DNA from: Pseudomonadota bacterium
Lineage (GTDB): Bacteria > Pseudomonadota > Gammaproteobacteria > Burkholderiales > Burkholderiaceae_C
Length of the DNA stretch: 64,000 nucleotides
Direction of reading: 5' to 3'
Assembly (NCBI GenBank): GCA_020161065.1
Contig: JAIUPH010000026.1
Location: 164,621-228,620 of the forward strand
This document shows, one piece after another, positions 1 through 8,624 of the stretch (position 1 is its first letter; each line of letters starts with the position of its first letter). The position numbers were made by a program, and so were the translations under genes. Below the pieces are notes generated by a model, which saw nothing but the letters and a program-made list of their open reading frames with translations, had not been told where the DNA came from and searched no databases.

Positions 1-100
1 GTCGAACGGCCTTGATGCAGCCCAACCCGGCAACGGAACTCCGGCGGCGGCCCCGACTCCACCTCGGCGCGACAACCGTCCCGAACACGAAAGGAACTCC
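1..100 (+). other. window edge and upstream region of dsbA
   Basis: Only the last codons of a preceding gene could lie here. One frame stops at 13-15 and another stops inside dsbA at 102-104, so the upstream gene cannot be identified. An AAAGGA ribosome binding site at about 90-95 sits just before the dsbA start. Nothing else is recognisable. Confidence 0.4.
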
Positions 101-760
101 ATGAAGCGGCGCGATTTCTCCATCCAACTGGCAGCCGGCGCGGGCCTCGCCCTCGGCGGGCTGCCCCTTGCGGCGCAGGCCCAGGGACAAGCGCCGGTGG
201 AAGGCAGCCAGTTCATCAAGCTGTCGCAACCCCTGCCGGCCAGCATGCTGCCGCCGGCCGGCAAGATCGACGTGAGCGAGTTCTTCTGGTACGAGTGCCC
301 GCACTGCAACACCTTCGAGCCGCTGCTCGAAGCCTGGGTCAAGACCGTTGCGGCCGACGTCGCCTTCCGCCGCGTGCCGGTGGGCTTCACCGCGCGCCAC
401 CAGGTGGGGCAGAAGATGTTCTACGCGCTGGAGGAGATGGGCGCGATCCCGGCCGTCCACCGCAAGGTGTTCGCCGCCATCCACGGCCAGGGCCAGCGCC
501 TCACCAGCGAGAGCGACGCCGTCGCCCTGGCCGCCGCGGTGGGCGTCGACAAGGCCAAGTTCGCCGAGGCCTACAAGTCCTTCGCGGTCAACACCAAATG
601 TGCCAAGGCGCGCCAACTCTCCGACGCTTACAAGGTCGACGGCGTGCCGCTGATGGGCATCAATGGCCGATACTTCACCTCCGCCTCGCTGGCCGGCAGC
701 CACGAGCGCGCGCTGGCGGTGGCCGACTACCTGATCCAGCGCTCGCGCAAAGGCGGCTGA
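101..760 (+). CDS. dsbA: thiol:disulfide interchange protein DsbA
   Basis: Periplasmic thiol oxidase that introduces disulfide bonds into exported proteins. The 219-aa length is usual for the family. A signal peptide covers about residues 1-28; it starts KRRDF, which also resembles a Tat motif. The active site CPHC is at residues 66-69 inside FFWYECPHC, and a VPLMGING segment near residue 183 carries the expected cis-proline. The ATG at 101 is chosen because AAAGGA lies just upstream. The gene is followed after a short gap by lptA, so both neighbours belong to envelope biogenesis. Confidence 0.95.
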   Translation: MKRRDFSIQLAAGAGLALGGLPLAAQAQGQAPVEGSQFIKLSQPLPASMLPPAGKIDVSEFFWYECPHCNTFEPLLEAWVKTVAADVAFRRVPVGFTARHQVGQKMFYALEEMGAIPAVHRKVFAAIHGQGQRLTSESDAVALAAAVGVDKAKFAEAYKSFAVNTKCAKARQLSDAYKVDGVPLMGINGRYFTSASLAGSHERALAVADYLIQRSRKGG

Positions 761-826
761 AGTCACGGTTTTCGCGCTCCCGGGGCCGGTCTTGCACCTA
801 TACTGATTGCAAGATTCGTGCCCCAG

Positions 827-1447
827 ATGACTCCCTACCCTTCGCTCCGTCCCCTCCGCATCCTCGCGCTGCTGGCCGCCGTCACCGCCGGCGGGCCGGC
901 GCTGGCCGAGAAGGCCGACCGCGGCAAGCCGATGGAGGTGCTGGCCGACAAGTCCAGCACCAACAACCTGAAGGACCAGATCAGCCGCTTCAACGGCAAC
1001 GTGGTCGTCACCCAGGGCACGATGACGCTGAAGGCCGACCGCGTCGAAGTGCGCCAGGCCACCGATGGCTACTACGCCGGCACCGCCTGGGGCACCCCCG
1101 GCGTGCCGGTGACCTACCGGCAGAAGCGCGACAACGTCGATGAATGGCTGGAGGGCGCCGCCGACCGCGTGGAGTTCGACGGCCGCACCGAAGTGCTCAA
1201 GCTGATCGGCAGCGGCGTCGTCCGCCGGCTGCGCGGCAAGGAGGTGGTCGACGAGATCACCGGCAGCCTGATCACCTGGAACCAGGGCATCGAGGAATTC
1301 GCGGTGCAAGGCGCCAGCGCCGCGCCCGGCGGCAGCGCCTCGGCGCCGCGCGCGCGCATGGTGTTCACGCCGCCGCCGGGCAGCGCCGCGGCGTCGCAGG
1401 CCGGCAGCGGCCGCGCGCCGGCGCGCGCCGCCTCGGAGCCGCGTTGA
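827..1447 (+). CDS. lptA: lipopolysaccharide transport periplasmic protein LptA
   Basis: Periplasmic bridge protein of the Lpt machine that carries LPS from the inner to the outer membrane. A short signal peptide ends at about ALA-EKADRG. The body has the OstA/LptA-like beta-jellyroll sequence ([19 protein letters not shown], then [13 protein letters not shown]). The C-terminal tail is rich in Ala, Pro and Gly. A GTG at 818 would add three residues; the ATG at 827 is preferred. lptB begins 5 bp after the stop, which supports one operon. LptC, usually upstream, is not seen; dsbA takes that place. Confidence 0.88.
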   Translation: MTPYPSLRPLRILALLAAVTAGGPALAEKADRGKPMEVLADKSSTNNLKDQISRFNGNVVVTQGTMTLKADRVEVRQATDGYYAGTAWGTPGVPVTYRQKRDNVDEWLEGAADRVEFDGRTEVLKLIGSGVVRRLRGKEVVDEITGSLITWNQGIEEFAVQGASAAPGGSASAPRARMVFTPPPGSAAASQAGSGRAPARAASEPR

Positions 1448-1452
1448 CGGCG

Positions 1453-2214
1453 ATGCAGGCCGCCCGGCCCGCGGTGAGCCGGCTGCAGGCCGAGCACCTG
1501 GCCAAGACCTACGGCGCGCGCCGCGTGGTGCACGACGTGCACCTGGCCGTCAGCGCCGGCGAAGTGGTCGGCCTGCTGGGCCCCAACGGCGCCGGCAAGA
1601 CGACGACCTTCTACATGGTGGTGGGCCTGGTGCGCGCCGACGAAGGCCGCATCAGCATCGACGGACAGGCGATCGAGGGCATGCCGATCCACCGCCGCTC
1701 GCGCATGGGGCTGTCGTACCTGCCGCAGGAAGCGTCGATCTTCCGCAAGCTCAACGTCGAGGAGAACATCCGCGCCGTGCTCGAGCTGCAGATCGGCCCC
1801 GACGGCCGGCCGCTGCCGCCGACGCGCATCCGCGAGCTGCTGGAGCAGTTGCTGCACGAGCTGGGCATCGAGAAGCTGCGCGACTCGCCGGCGCCGGCGC
1901 TGTCCGGCGGCGAGCGCCGGCGCGTGGAGATTGCGCGTGCGCTGGCCACGCAGCCGCGCTTCATCCTGCTCGACGAGCCGTTCGCCGGCGTCGACCCGAT
2001 CGCGGTGATCGAGATCCAGCGCATCATCGGCTTCCTGCGCCAGCGCGGCATCGGCGTGCTGATCACCGATCACAACGTTCGAGAAACGCTGGGCATCTGC
2101 GACCGCGCCTACATCATCAGCGAAGGCCGCGTGCTGGCCGAAGGCACGCCGGCCGAGATCGTCGAGAACGCCGAGGTGCGCAAGGTCTACCTCGGCGAGA
2201 ACTTCAAGATGTGA
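1453..2214 (+). CDS. lptB: LPS export ABC transporter ATP-binding protein LptB
   Basis: Cytoplasmic ATPase that powers LPS extraction by LptFG. It has all ABC motifs: Walker [11 protein letters not shown] near residue 43, the signature [15 protein letters not shown], Walker [14 protein letters not shown] and the H-loop [10 protein letters not shown]. The 253-aa length from ATG 1453 is close to other LptB proteins. A TTG at 1444 would add three residues. The gene lies between lptA and rpoN, a classic proteobacterial arrangement. Confidence 0.93.
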   Translation: MQAARPAVSRLQAEHLAKTYGARRVVHDVHLAVSAGEVVGLLGPNGAGKTTTFYMVVGLVRADEGRISIDGQAIEGMPIHRRSRMGLSYLPQEASIFRKLNVEENIRAVLELQIGPDGRPLPPTRIRELLEQLLHELGIEKLRDSPAPALSGGERRRVEIARALATQPRFILLDEPFAGVDPIAVIEIQRIIGFLRQRGIGVLITDHNVRETLGICDRAYIISEGRVLAEGTPAEIVENAEVRKVYLGENFKM

Positions 2215-2217
2215 CAT

Positions 2218-2267
2218 GGCGCCCCCAGGCTGGTCGCTTCGCTCCTTCGCCACCCCCCGAGGGCGCC
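2218..2267. repeat. intergenic palindromic element between lptB and rpoN
   Basis: The gap between lptB and rpoN holds an imperfect inverted repeat: GGCGCCC (2218-2224) pairs with GGGCGCC (2261-2267) around a TCGCTTCGCTCCTTCGC-type centre. Elements of this look are often dispersed between genes in Burkholderiales genomes. One copy alone cannot show that it is a repeat family here, and it could instead act as an mRNA processing or stabilising stem within the operon. Confidence 0.45.
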
Positions 2268-2310
2268 GTCGCTGCGCCAGGGCGACCCCGACGCAGCGAG
2301 CCTTCGTGTG

Positions 2311-3882
2311 ATGAAGCCGTCGCTACAGGTCCGCCTCTCGCAGCACCTCGCGCTGACGCCGCAGTTGCAGCAGTCGATCCGGCTGCTGCAGCTGTCGACG
2401 CTGGAGCTGCACCAGGAGGTCGAGCAGATGCTGGAGCAGAACCCCTTCCTCGACGTGGAAGAGGACGCTGCCAGCCCCTTCGAGACGCCGCTGGACCGCA
2501 CGCTCAAAGACGACCGCGCGGCCGAGCGCACCACGCCCGCCGAGCGTGACGACGAAGCCGCCGGCAGCGCCGCTGCCGATGGCGGCGACGGCGGCGACGG
2601 CGAAGGGCTGGCCGAAGTCAGCGGCCAGGAGTTCGGCACCACCGAGCGCGAAGACTGGGAAAACGGCACCGAGGGCGACGACTTCGACGGCATCCGCGAG
2701 ACGCCGTCGTCGGCCGCCAGCGGCAGCGGCGACGACGACGGCCTCGAAGCGCAGGACCGCCGCGCCGCCGGCGCCAGCCTGCAGGACCATTTGCGCGCGC
2801 AGGTCGCCGGCTTGCGGCTGTCGGCCGACGACCTGGCGGCGCTGAACGTGCTGATCGAATCGCTCAACGACGACGGCTACCTCGACGGCCCGCTGCACGA
2901 GATCGCCGAGCGCCTGGCCGAGATGCTGGGCCTGGCCGGCGCCGATGCCGAGGCGCGCGAAGAGCTGGCGGCGCGGCTGCAGATGGCCTTGCGCCTGCTG
3001 CAAAGCCTGGAGCCGGCCGGCGTCGGCGCGCGCGGGCTGGAGGAATGCCTGGTGCTGCAGCTGCGCCAGACGCCGCCCTGCCGCGAGCGCCGGCTGGCCA
3101 TCACCATCTGCGAGAAGTACCTCGAACTGCTGGCGCGGCGCGACATGCGCCGCCTCACCGCGCTGACCGGCGGCACCGAAGACCAGGTGCGCCGCGCGCA
3201 GGCGCTGATCGTGCAGTGCGAGCCCAAGCCCGGCCGGCCCTTCAGCGACGCCGAGAGCAACATCATCGTGCCCGACGTCATCGTGCAGCGCGCCGGCCGC
3301 GGCCTGAAGGTGGTGCTCAATCCCGACGTCATGCCCAAGCTGCGCATCAACGACCTCTACGCGCAGGCGGTGCGCGGCCAGCGCGGCAACGGCAGCGGCG
3401 GCGGGCTGTCGTCGCGGCTGCAGGAGGCGCGCTGGTTCATGAAGAACATCCAGCAGCGCTTCGACACCATCCTGCGCGTCAGCAAGGCCATCGTCGAACG
3501 GCAGAAGAGCTTCTTCACCCACGGCGCGATCGCCATGAAGCCGCTGGTGCTGCGCGAGATCGCCGACGAGCTGGGCCTGCACGAAAGCACCATCTCGCGC
3601 GTGACCACCGCCAAGTACATGGCCACGCCCTACGGCACCTACGAGCTGAAGTACTTCTTCGGCTCCAGCCTCAACACCGATGCCGGCGGCAACGCCTCCA
3701 GCACCGCGGTGCGCGCGCTCATCCAGCAGCTCGTCACCGCCGAGAGCGCGGCCAAGCCGCTGTCGGACAGCCAGCTCTCGCAGATGCTCGAAGAGCAGGG
3801 CATCCACGTCGCGCGGCGCACGGTCGCCAAGTACCGCGAAGCGCTGAAGATCGCGCCCGCCTCGCTGCGCAAGACCATTTGA
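2311..3882 (+). CDS. rpoN: RNA polymerase sigma-54 factor
   Basis: Alternative sigma factor that recognises -24/-12 promoters and needs an AAA+ activator. The N-terminal activator-interacting region (LTPQLQQSIRLLQLSTLEL) is followed by an acidic Asp/Gly/Glu-rich region II at about residues 50-140, then the core-binding domain. The C-terminal RpoN box ARRTVAKYRE is present near residue 507. The 523-aa length is typical for betaproteobacteria. ATG 2311 is preferred over the adjacent GTG 2308. The stop overlaps the rlmL-like start (ATGA). The hpf and ptsN genes that often follow rpoN are absent. Confidence 0.95.
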   Translation: MKPSLQVRLSQHLALTPQLQQSIRLLQLSTLELHQEVEQMLEQNPFLDVEEDAASPFETPLDRTLKDDRAAERTTPAERDDEAAGSAAADGGDGGDGEGLAEVSGQEFGTTEREDWENGTEGDDFDGIRETPSSAASGSGDDDGLEAQDRRAAGASLQDHLRAQVAGLRLSADDLAALNVLIESLNDDGYLDGPLHEIAERLAEMLGLAGADAEAREELAARLQMALRLLQSLEPAGVGARGLEECLVLQLRQTPPCRERRLAITICEKYLELLARRDMRRLTALTGGTEDQVRRAQALIVQCEPKPGRPFSDAESNIIVPDVIVQRAGRGLKVVLNPDVMPKLRINDLYAQAVRGQRGNGSGGGLSSRLQEARWFMKNIQQRFDTILRVSKAIVERQKSFFTHGAIAMKPLVLREIADELGLHESTISRVTTAKYMATPYGTYELKYFFGSSLNTDAGGNASSTAVRALIQQLVTAESAAKPLSDSQLSQMLEEQGIHVARRTVAKYREALKIAPASLRKTI

Positions 3883-5123
3883 TGACGGCGATCTTCGTGC
3901 CCTGCGCGCAAGGGCTGGAAGCCTTGCTGACGGCCGAATTGAGCGGCATCGCCGGCCGCGCGGCCGAGGCCGGCCGCGGCGGCGCCTGGGTCGACGGCGA
4001 CCTGGCGCTTGCGATGCGCCTCAACCTCGAATGCCGGCTCGGCCAGCGCGTGCTGTGGCCGCTGATCGACGGCCCCTACCGCGACGAACACGCGCTGTAC
4101 GAACTGGCGCGCCGCGTGCCGTGGACCGACTGGATCACGCCCGAGCAGACACTGCGCGTCGACGTGCAGGCCCAGCATTCGCCGCTGAAGAGCCTGAACT
4201 TCGCCGCGCTGCGCATCAAGGACGCGCTGTGCGACGTGCTGCGCGACGCCACCGGCGCGCGCCCCAGCGTCGACACCCGCCACCCGACGCTGCCGCTGCT
4301 GCTGTTCCTCGGGCCCGAGCACGCCACGCTGTACGTCGACACCTCGGGCGAGGCCCTCTTCAAGCGTGGCTGGCGCGACGCCCGCGGCGGCAGCCAGGCC
4401 GTCAAGGGCGAGGCACCGCTGAAGGAAACGCTGGCCGCCGCCATGCTGGCTGCCGCCGGCTGGCAGGGCCGCGCCGAAGACGGCCCCTTGCTCGACCCCT
4501 GCTGCGGCGCCGGCACCATCGCCATCGAGGCGGCGCAACTGGCCTGCGGCATCGCGCCCGGCGCGCAGCGCCGCTTCGCTTTCGAGCGGCTGCGGCCCTT
4601 CCAGCCGCTGCGCGCGCGCTGGCAGCAGATGAAGGCCGAGGCTCAGGCACGCGTGCATGCGCCGGCAGTGCCGGTCTTCGCCGGCGACGTGAGCTTTCGC
4701 ATGACCGACTTCGCCGCGCGCAATGCCGAGCGCGCCGGCGTCGCGCACGCCATCGAGTTCAAGACCGCCGACGCCTTGCAGCGCCCGCCGCCGGCCGCCG
4801 CCGGCACGCTGATCATGAACCCGCCCTACGGCGAGCGCATCGCGCCGAAAGGCCAAGGCCAAGGCCACCAACCCCAGCATGCGCCGCGCGAAGCCTTCGA
4901 AGGCGGCGCCGACGCGCCGGCCTTCTTCTCCGCGCTGGCCGCAAACTGGAAGCGCCACTACGGCGGCTGGACCGCGTGGTGCCTGAGCCCCGAGATGAAG
5001 CTGCCCGGCCTGATGCGGCTGAAGGAATCGCGCCGCGTGCCGATGTGGAACGGCGCGATCGAATGCCGGCTGTTCCGCTTCGACCTGGTGGCCGGCAGCC
5101 ACCGCGATCGGCCGTTAGCCTGA
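3882..5123 (+). CDS. rlmL: THUMP-domain 23S rRNA guanine-N2 methyltransferase (RlmL N-terminal type)
   Basis: Probable SAM-dependent methyltransferase modifying a guanine in 23S rRNA. The N-terminal part (MTAIFVPCAQGLEALLTAEL) matches the THUMP-containing half of RlmL. The SAM-binding loop is LLDPCCGAGTIAIEAA and the catalytic motif NPPYGERI is near residue 313. At 413 aa it corresponds to the N-terminal methyltransferase only, without the second (RlmK) domain of the E. coli fusion, which is common in this group. It overlaps the rpoN stop by 4 bp, so translation is likely coupled. The next gene converges with a 2-bp gap. Confidence 0.85.
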   Translation: MTAIFVPCAQGLEALLTAELSGIAGRAAEAGRGGAWVDGDLALAMRLNLECRLGQRVLWPLIDGPYRDEHALYELARRVPWTDWITPEQTLRVDVQAQHSPLKSLNFAALRIKDALCDVLRDATGARPSVDTRHPTLPLLLFLGPEHATLYVDTSGEALFKRGWRDARGGSQAVKGEAPLKETLAAAMLAAAGWQGRAEDGPLLDPCCGAGTIAIEAAQLACGIAPGAQRRFAFERLRPFQPLRARWQQMKAEAQARVHAPAVPVFAGDVSFRMTDFAARNAERAGVAHAIEFKTADALQRPPPAAAGTLIMNPPYGERIAPKGQGQGHQPQHAPREAFEGGADAPAFFSALAANWKRHYGGWTAWCLSPEMKLPGLMRLKESRRVPMWNGAIECRLFRFDLVAGSHRDRPLA

Positions 5124-5125
5124 GC

Positions 5126-5797
5126 TCACCCGAAGGCCAGCAGCCGCCCCTTGACCACCTTGGACGGCCAGCGCTGGAGCGGCGCGTCGCCCACCGCCAC
5201 GCAGTCGCCGCTGGCCAGGTCGAACACCCAGCCGTGCTTGGGGCAGGTGAGGCGGCAGCCGTCCAGCGCGAGCGGCGGGATGTCGGTGGTCTGGTGCGGG
5301 CAGCGGCTGTCGTAGACGCGCCATTGCCGCGCGCCGCGGTGCACGAAGACGGCGCGGCCATCGCCCAGCGCCAATCGCTGCGTACTGCCGGCCGGCACGC
5401 CCGGCGTGGTGGCCATCAGGTCGTGCCACTGCGGTGCCGGTGCCGGCAATGGTGCTGGCGCCGGCGCCGGCGATGGCACGGCCGCCGCCTCGGGCGCGAA
5501 GCCCGGCAGGTCCATCGCCAGCATCACGTCCACCGCCCACAGGATCTTCGTCAGCCCGAGGGTCGGGAACGCCATCAGCAGCGCGTCCAGCACCTCGGCC
5601 GGCGAGCAGCCTTCCTTCAGCGCGCGCTTGAGGTACTGGCGCAGGCCGCGCTCGGTCTGCGCGTGGACCTTGGTGATCACGCTGATCAGGTTGCGCGTCT
5701 TCGGGTCGAGGTGCCGGCCGCAGTCCTTCAGGAACGCGAAGTAATGGCCCATCGCCTCGGGCCGGGCCTTCAGCAAGTAGCTCAACGCATCGCTCAT
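5126..5797 (-). CDS. carboxymuconolactone decarboxylase-like / Rieske [2Fe-2S] fusion protein
   Basis: Two-domain protein of 223 aa. Residues 1-100 look like a CMD/AhpD-type helical domain but contain no CxxC pair, so peroxidase-type redox chemistry is unlikely. After an Ala/Pro linker, residues 130-223 form a Rieske domain with both cluster-binding motifs: CPH, then CPKH about 18 residues later. It is probably cytoplasmic, because no signal peptide is seen. The start ATG overlaps the stop of the universal stress gene by 4 bp, so it is the last gene of that operon. The electron partner and substrate are unknown. Confidence 0.75.
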   Translation of the reverse strand: MSDALSYLLKARPEAMGHYFAFLKDCGRHLDPKTRNLISVITKVHAQTERGLRQYLKRALKEGCSPAEVLDALLMAFPTLGLTKILWAVDVMLAMDLPGFAPEAAAVPSPAPAPAPLPAPAPQWHDLMATTPGVPAGSTQRLALGDGRAVFVHRGARQWRVYDSRCPHQTTDIPPLALDGCRLTCPKHGWVFDLASGDCVAVGDAPLQRWPSKVVKGRLLAFG

Positions 5798-6711
5798 GAC
5801 GGCCCCTCGTCCGACGGGTACGCCGGCCGATCCCCCGGGGGGATGCGGGCCGGCTTGGGAGCGGCCCGGCGCTCGGCCCGCGGAAGATCGGCTTCCGCGA
5901 CCTGCACCAGCACCGGGCAGGTGGCCAGCCCCAGCACCTTCTGCGCCACGCCACCCAGCCAGGCGCGCTGCAGGCTTTCGGCGCGGTGGCGGCCGATCAC
6001 GATCAGGTCGGCGCCGGCATCGGCCGCGGCCTGCAGCACGGCCTGGTGCGGGCGGCCGCTGAGCAGTTCGCCATCGGCCGCCACGCCGGCGACGTGCGCC
6101 TGCGCCACCGCGGTGGCCAGCACCGCCTTCGGGTCGCCGCCGCCGTCGGCCACGCAGACCACCAGCAGCGGCAGCGCCCAGGCCGCGGCCAGCGCGGCGG
6201 CCTGGGCCACGGCGGCGCCATCGGGCGCCAGCGGGTCCAGCGCCAGCAGCACGCGGCGCTGCCACGGGCGGGCGTCGCGCGGCACCACCAGCACGCTGCA
6301 GGGCGAGTGGGCGACGACCTTGGTGACCATCTCGCCGACCAGCAGGTTGGCCAGGAAGCTGCGCTGGCCGCGGCGGCGGATGATCAGCAGGTCGTGCCGG
6401 CCCTCGGCCGCGGCGGCCACGATCTCGGCATAGGGCTCGGGGCCGCGGCGCACCGCCACCTGAAGCGCCACGCCGGCGGCCGCGGCCTGGGCCAGCAGGT
6501 CTTCGCGCCGCGCCGCGGCGGCGGCCTCGGCACGCGCCGCCCAGGCCGGCGCCACGGCCTCGAACTCGGGGTTGCTGGCCAGCGGCAGCACGGCGGCCAG
6601 CGGCAGCGCGGCGCGCTGCGCCAGCGTCAGCGCCAGGCCTTCGGCGCCGCGATCGAACTCGCCGTGCTCGGTGGCCAGCAGCCAGCGCGTGAAGACCGGC
6701 GGCGCCGTCAT
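5794..6711 (-). CDS. tandem universal stress protein (two UspA domains)
   Basis: A 305-aa protein with two UspA folds in tandem. Domain 1 covers about residues 1-150 and ends with the nucleotide-binding segment GEMVTKVVAHSPCSVLVVP; domain 2 starts at QRRVLLALDP and ends GGVAQKVLGLATCPVLVQV. Such proteins bind ATP or AMP and appear in stress and respiration-related contexts. The start overlaps the upstream small membrane protein stop by 4 bp, and the stop overlaps the CMD-Rieske start, so all are likely co-translated. Confidence 0.85.
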   Translation of the reverse strand: MTAPPVFTRWLLATEHGEFDRGAEGLALTLAQRAALPLAAVLPLASNPEFEAVAPAWAARAEAAAAARREDLLAQAAAAGVALQVAVRRGPEPYAEIVAAAAEGRHDLLIIRRRGQRSFLANLLVGEMVTKVVAHSPCSVLVVPRDARPWQRRVLLALDPLAPDGAAVAQAAALAAAWALPLLVVCVADGGGDPKAVLATAVAQAHVAGVAADGELLSGRPHQAVLQAAADAGADLIVIGRHRAESLQRAWLGGVAQKVLGLATCPVLVQVAEADLPRAERRAAPKPARIPPGDRPAYPSDEGPS

Positions 6712-7157
6712 CCCGCGCCCCCGGTCAGCCAGCCCGAGGCGGCCAGCCCGATCACCGCCACCTGGGCCAGCACCAGCGCCGCGTAGACCCGGTCGCCACC
6801 CCTCAGATAACAAGGCAGCAGCGCAAACAGCGCCGGCAGCGAACAGCTGGCCAGCCAGGCGATGCCGGCCAGCGACAGCATGTCGCCCTGCTGCAGCCGG
6901 CCCAGCCAACCCCAGCCGGTGGGCGAGCCCGACTGCCGCAGAAACTCCGCCAGCGGCAGCGACCACCACTCGGGCAGCCGCTGCAACGGCACGCCGGGCG
7001 CCAGCAGCCCGCTGCCGTAGGCGGCGAAGGCCAGCAGCGACAGCAGCAGCCCGGCGCGGGCGCCGCCCTCCAGCAGCCGGGCATAACGCCGTTGCTCAAC
7101 GCTTTGTTCGACGCCTTGTTCGACGCCGGTTCCGGCGCCGTCGGCCGTGGTCGTCAT
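6708..7157 (-). CDS. small membrane protein, DUF1634-like, coupled to a TauE/SafE permease
   Basis: A 149-aa protein with about three hydrophobic segments (around residues 34-52, 92-112 and 122-143) after a Glu/Gln-rich N-terminus. Its size, topology and place directly behind a TauE/SafE permease match DUF1634 proteins, which usually sit next to such transporters. The sequence match is only an impression, so the family name is tentative. It overlaps the genes on both sides by 4 bp. Confidence 0.6.
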   Translation of the reverse strand: MTTTADGAGTGVEQGVEQSVEQRRYARLLEGGARAGLLLSLLAFAAYGSGLLAPGVPLQRLPEWWSLPLAEFLRQSGSPTGWGWLGRLQQGDMLSLAGIAWLASCSLPALFALLPCYLRGGDRVYAALVLAQVAVIGLAASGWLTGGAG

Positions 7158-8113
7158 GGCCACACCCCCAGTCCCTTGAGCAGCGCGCGCAGGCCGGCGA
7201 ACAGCAGCACGACGATCACCAGGCGGCGGATCGCCGAGGCCTTGAGCAGGCCCAGCAGCCGCGCGCCGATGCGCGCGCCCAGCATCATGCCCACCACCGA
7301 GGGCACGGCGATCACCGGCAGCACCGCGCCCTTGTTGAGGTAGACCCAGGCCGCCGAAGAATCCACCAGCGACAGCACCAGCCCCGAGGTGCCGGCCGCC
7401 ACCTTCAGCGGCGCGCCCATCAGCAGGTTGAGCGTGGGCACGTTGGCCCAGCCGGCGCCGATGCCGAACAGCCCGGCCAGCACGCCGATGCCCAGGAACA
7501 GCAGCAGGCCGGGCGCGGTGCGGTGCACCTGCCAGGCCACACGGCGGCCGGCCGCGCCGTCGACGAACACGCCGTGCAGCGCCAGCGCCTGCGACAGCCG
7601 GTCGGGCCGCTCGACCAGCGGAAACTCCGAGCGCCGCGCCAGCAGCATCAGCGCGACGATGGCCAGCACCACCACGCCCAGCATCACCTGCACGACGTTG
7701 GCCGGCAGCGCCAGCCCGAGCATGGCGCCGCCGATCGAACTGGCCGAGGCCAGCAGCGCCAGCGGCAGCGCCAGGCGCAGGCTGGCCAGCCCGCTGCGCA
7801 GCAGCAGCGGCCCGGCCGCCAGCGCGCTGGCCAGCGCCACCAGCAGCCCGGCGCCGCGCACGAAATCGAGGTGGAAGGGAAAGAAGCTGCCGACGATGGG
7901 CACGAACAGCGTGCCGCCGCCGATGCCGGCCGGCACCGCGACGATGCCCAGCAGGAAGCAGACGACGAACAGCGCCAGCGGCCAGATCCACCAGGACAGC
8001 CACCAGGCCGGCGCTGCCGCGGCGTCGGCGACGGTGGCCGCCCCGACGGCCTGCGCCGAGGCGCCGGCCAGCAGCAGCACCAGGCCCGGCAGCGCGCGAG
8101 CGGCCGCCGGCAT
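7154..8113 (-). CDS. TauE/SafE family membrane permease
   Basis: Probable inner-membrane exporter of sulfite, sulfonate or another sulfur-containing anion. The 319-aa protein starts with a signal-like helix and has about eight transmembrane segments. The two family repeats are visible as VPAGIGGGTLFVPI (about residue 60) and FGIGAGWANVPTLNLLMG (about residue 215). It is the first gene of a four-gene translationally coupled run ending with the CMD-Rieske protein. Substrate is not known; the context would fit sulfur or redox stress. Confidence 0.85.
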   Translation of the reverse strand: MPAAARALPGLVLLLAGASAQAVGAATVADAAAAPAWWLSWWIWPLALFVVCFLLGIVAVPAGIGGGTLFVPIVGSFFPFHLDFVRGAGLLVALASALAAGPLLLRSGLASLRLALPLALLASASSIGGAMLGLALPANVVQVMLGVVVLAIVALMLLARRSEFPLVERPDRLSQALALHGVFVDGAAGRRVAWQVHRTAPGLLLFLGIGVLAGLFGIGAGWANVPTLNLLMGAPLKVAAGTSGLVLSLVDSSAAWVYLNKGAVLPVIAVPSVVGMMLGARIGARLLGLLKASAIRRLVIVVLLFAGLRALLKGLGVWP

Positions 8114-8566
8114 TCAGCGGCGCAGCAGCGCGCCGAGCAGGTCGCCCGCGTTGCCCAGGCCGCCCGCCGGCGCCTGGCCGTGCGGCGTGAGGTGGTCGAT
8201 GATCTGCGGCAGCACCTGCGACAACTGCCCCGCCGCATCGCCCGGCGACAGGCCGAGCTGGCGCGCCAGCGCGCCGATGACGTCGCCGCCCAGCACCTCG
8301 TGCAACTGGTCGCCCGAGACAGGCTGGTTCTGGCCGGTGCCGATCCACGACTGCAGCACGTCGCCCAGGCCGCCGCGCTGGAAGCGCGCCGCCAGCCCGG
8401 CCAGGCCGCCGAGCGCGGAATCGTTGCCCAGCATCGACAGCACGGCGCCGAGCAGGTCGCCCTGGCCCTGGCCGCCAAGGCCGCCCAAGCCGGGCAGGCC
8501 CGAGCCGCCTTGCTGTCCCTGTTGCGCCTGGCCCAGCGCACCGATGACCGAATCCAGCAGACCCAT
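8114..8566 (-). CDS. YidB family protein (DUF937)
   Basis: A 150-aa Gly/Gln-rich protein starting MGLLDSVIGALGQ, typical of the YidB/DUF937 family. The C-terminal half (GDQLHEVLGGDVIGALARQLGL, then LSQVLPQIIDHLTPHG) carries the helical repeats of the family. Function is not established. Its stop abuts the TauE/SafE start, so co-transcription is possible, though the two need not share a role. Confidence 0.8.
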   Translation of the reverse strand: MGLLDSVIGALGQAQQGQQGGSGLPGLGGLGGQGQGDLLGAVLSMLGNDSALGGLAGLAARFQRGGLGDVLQSWIGTGQNQPVSGDQLHEVLGGDVIGALARQLGLSPGDAAGQLSQVLPQIIDHLTPHGQAPAGGLGNAGDLLGALLRR

Positions 8567-8624
8567 GTTGGCTCCCTTGCGAGGTGAATGAGAGATCTGA
8601 TTCTGGGCAGCGCTGGAGGGCCGG

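Noticed and set aside
791-812. Promoter between dsbA and lptA (TATACT at 799-804)
   Set aside because: A good -10-like hexamer is present but no -35 at suitable distance was found, so I do not list it.
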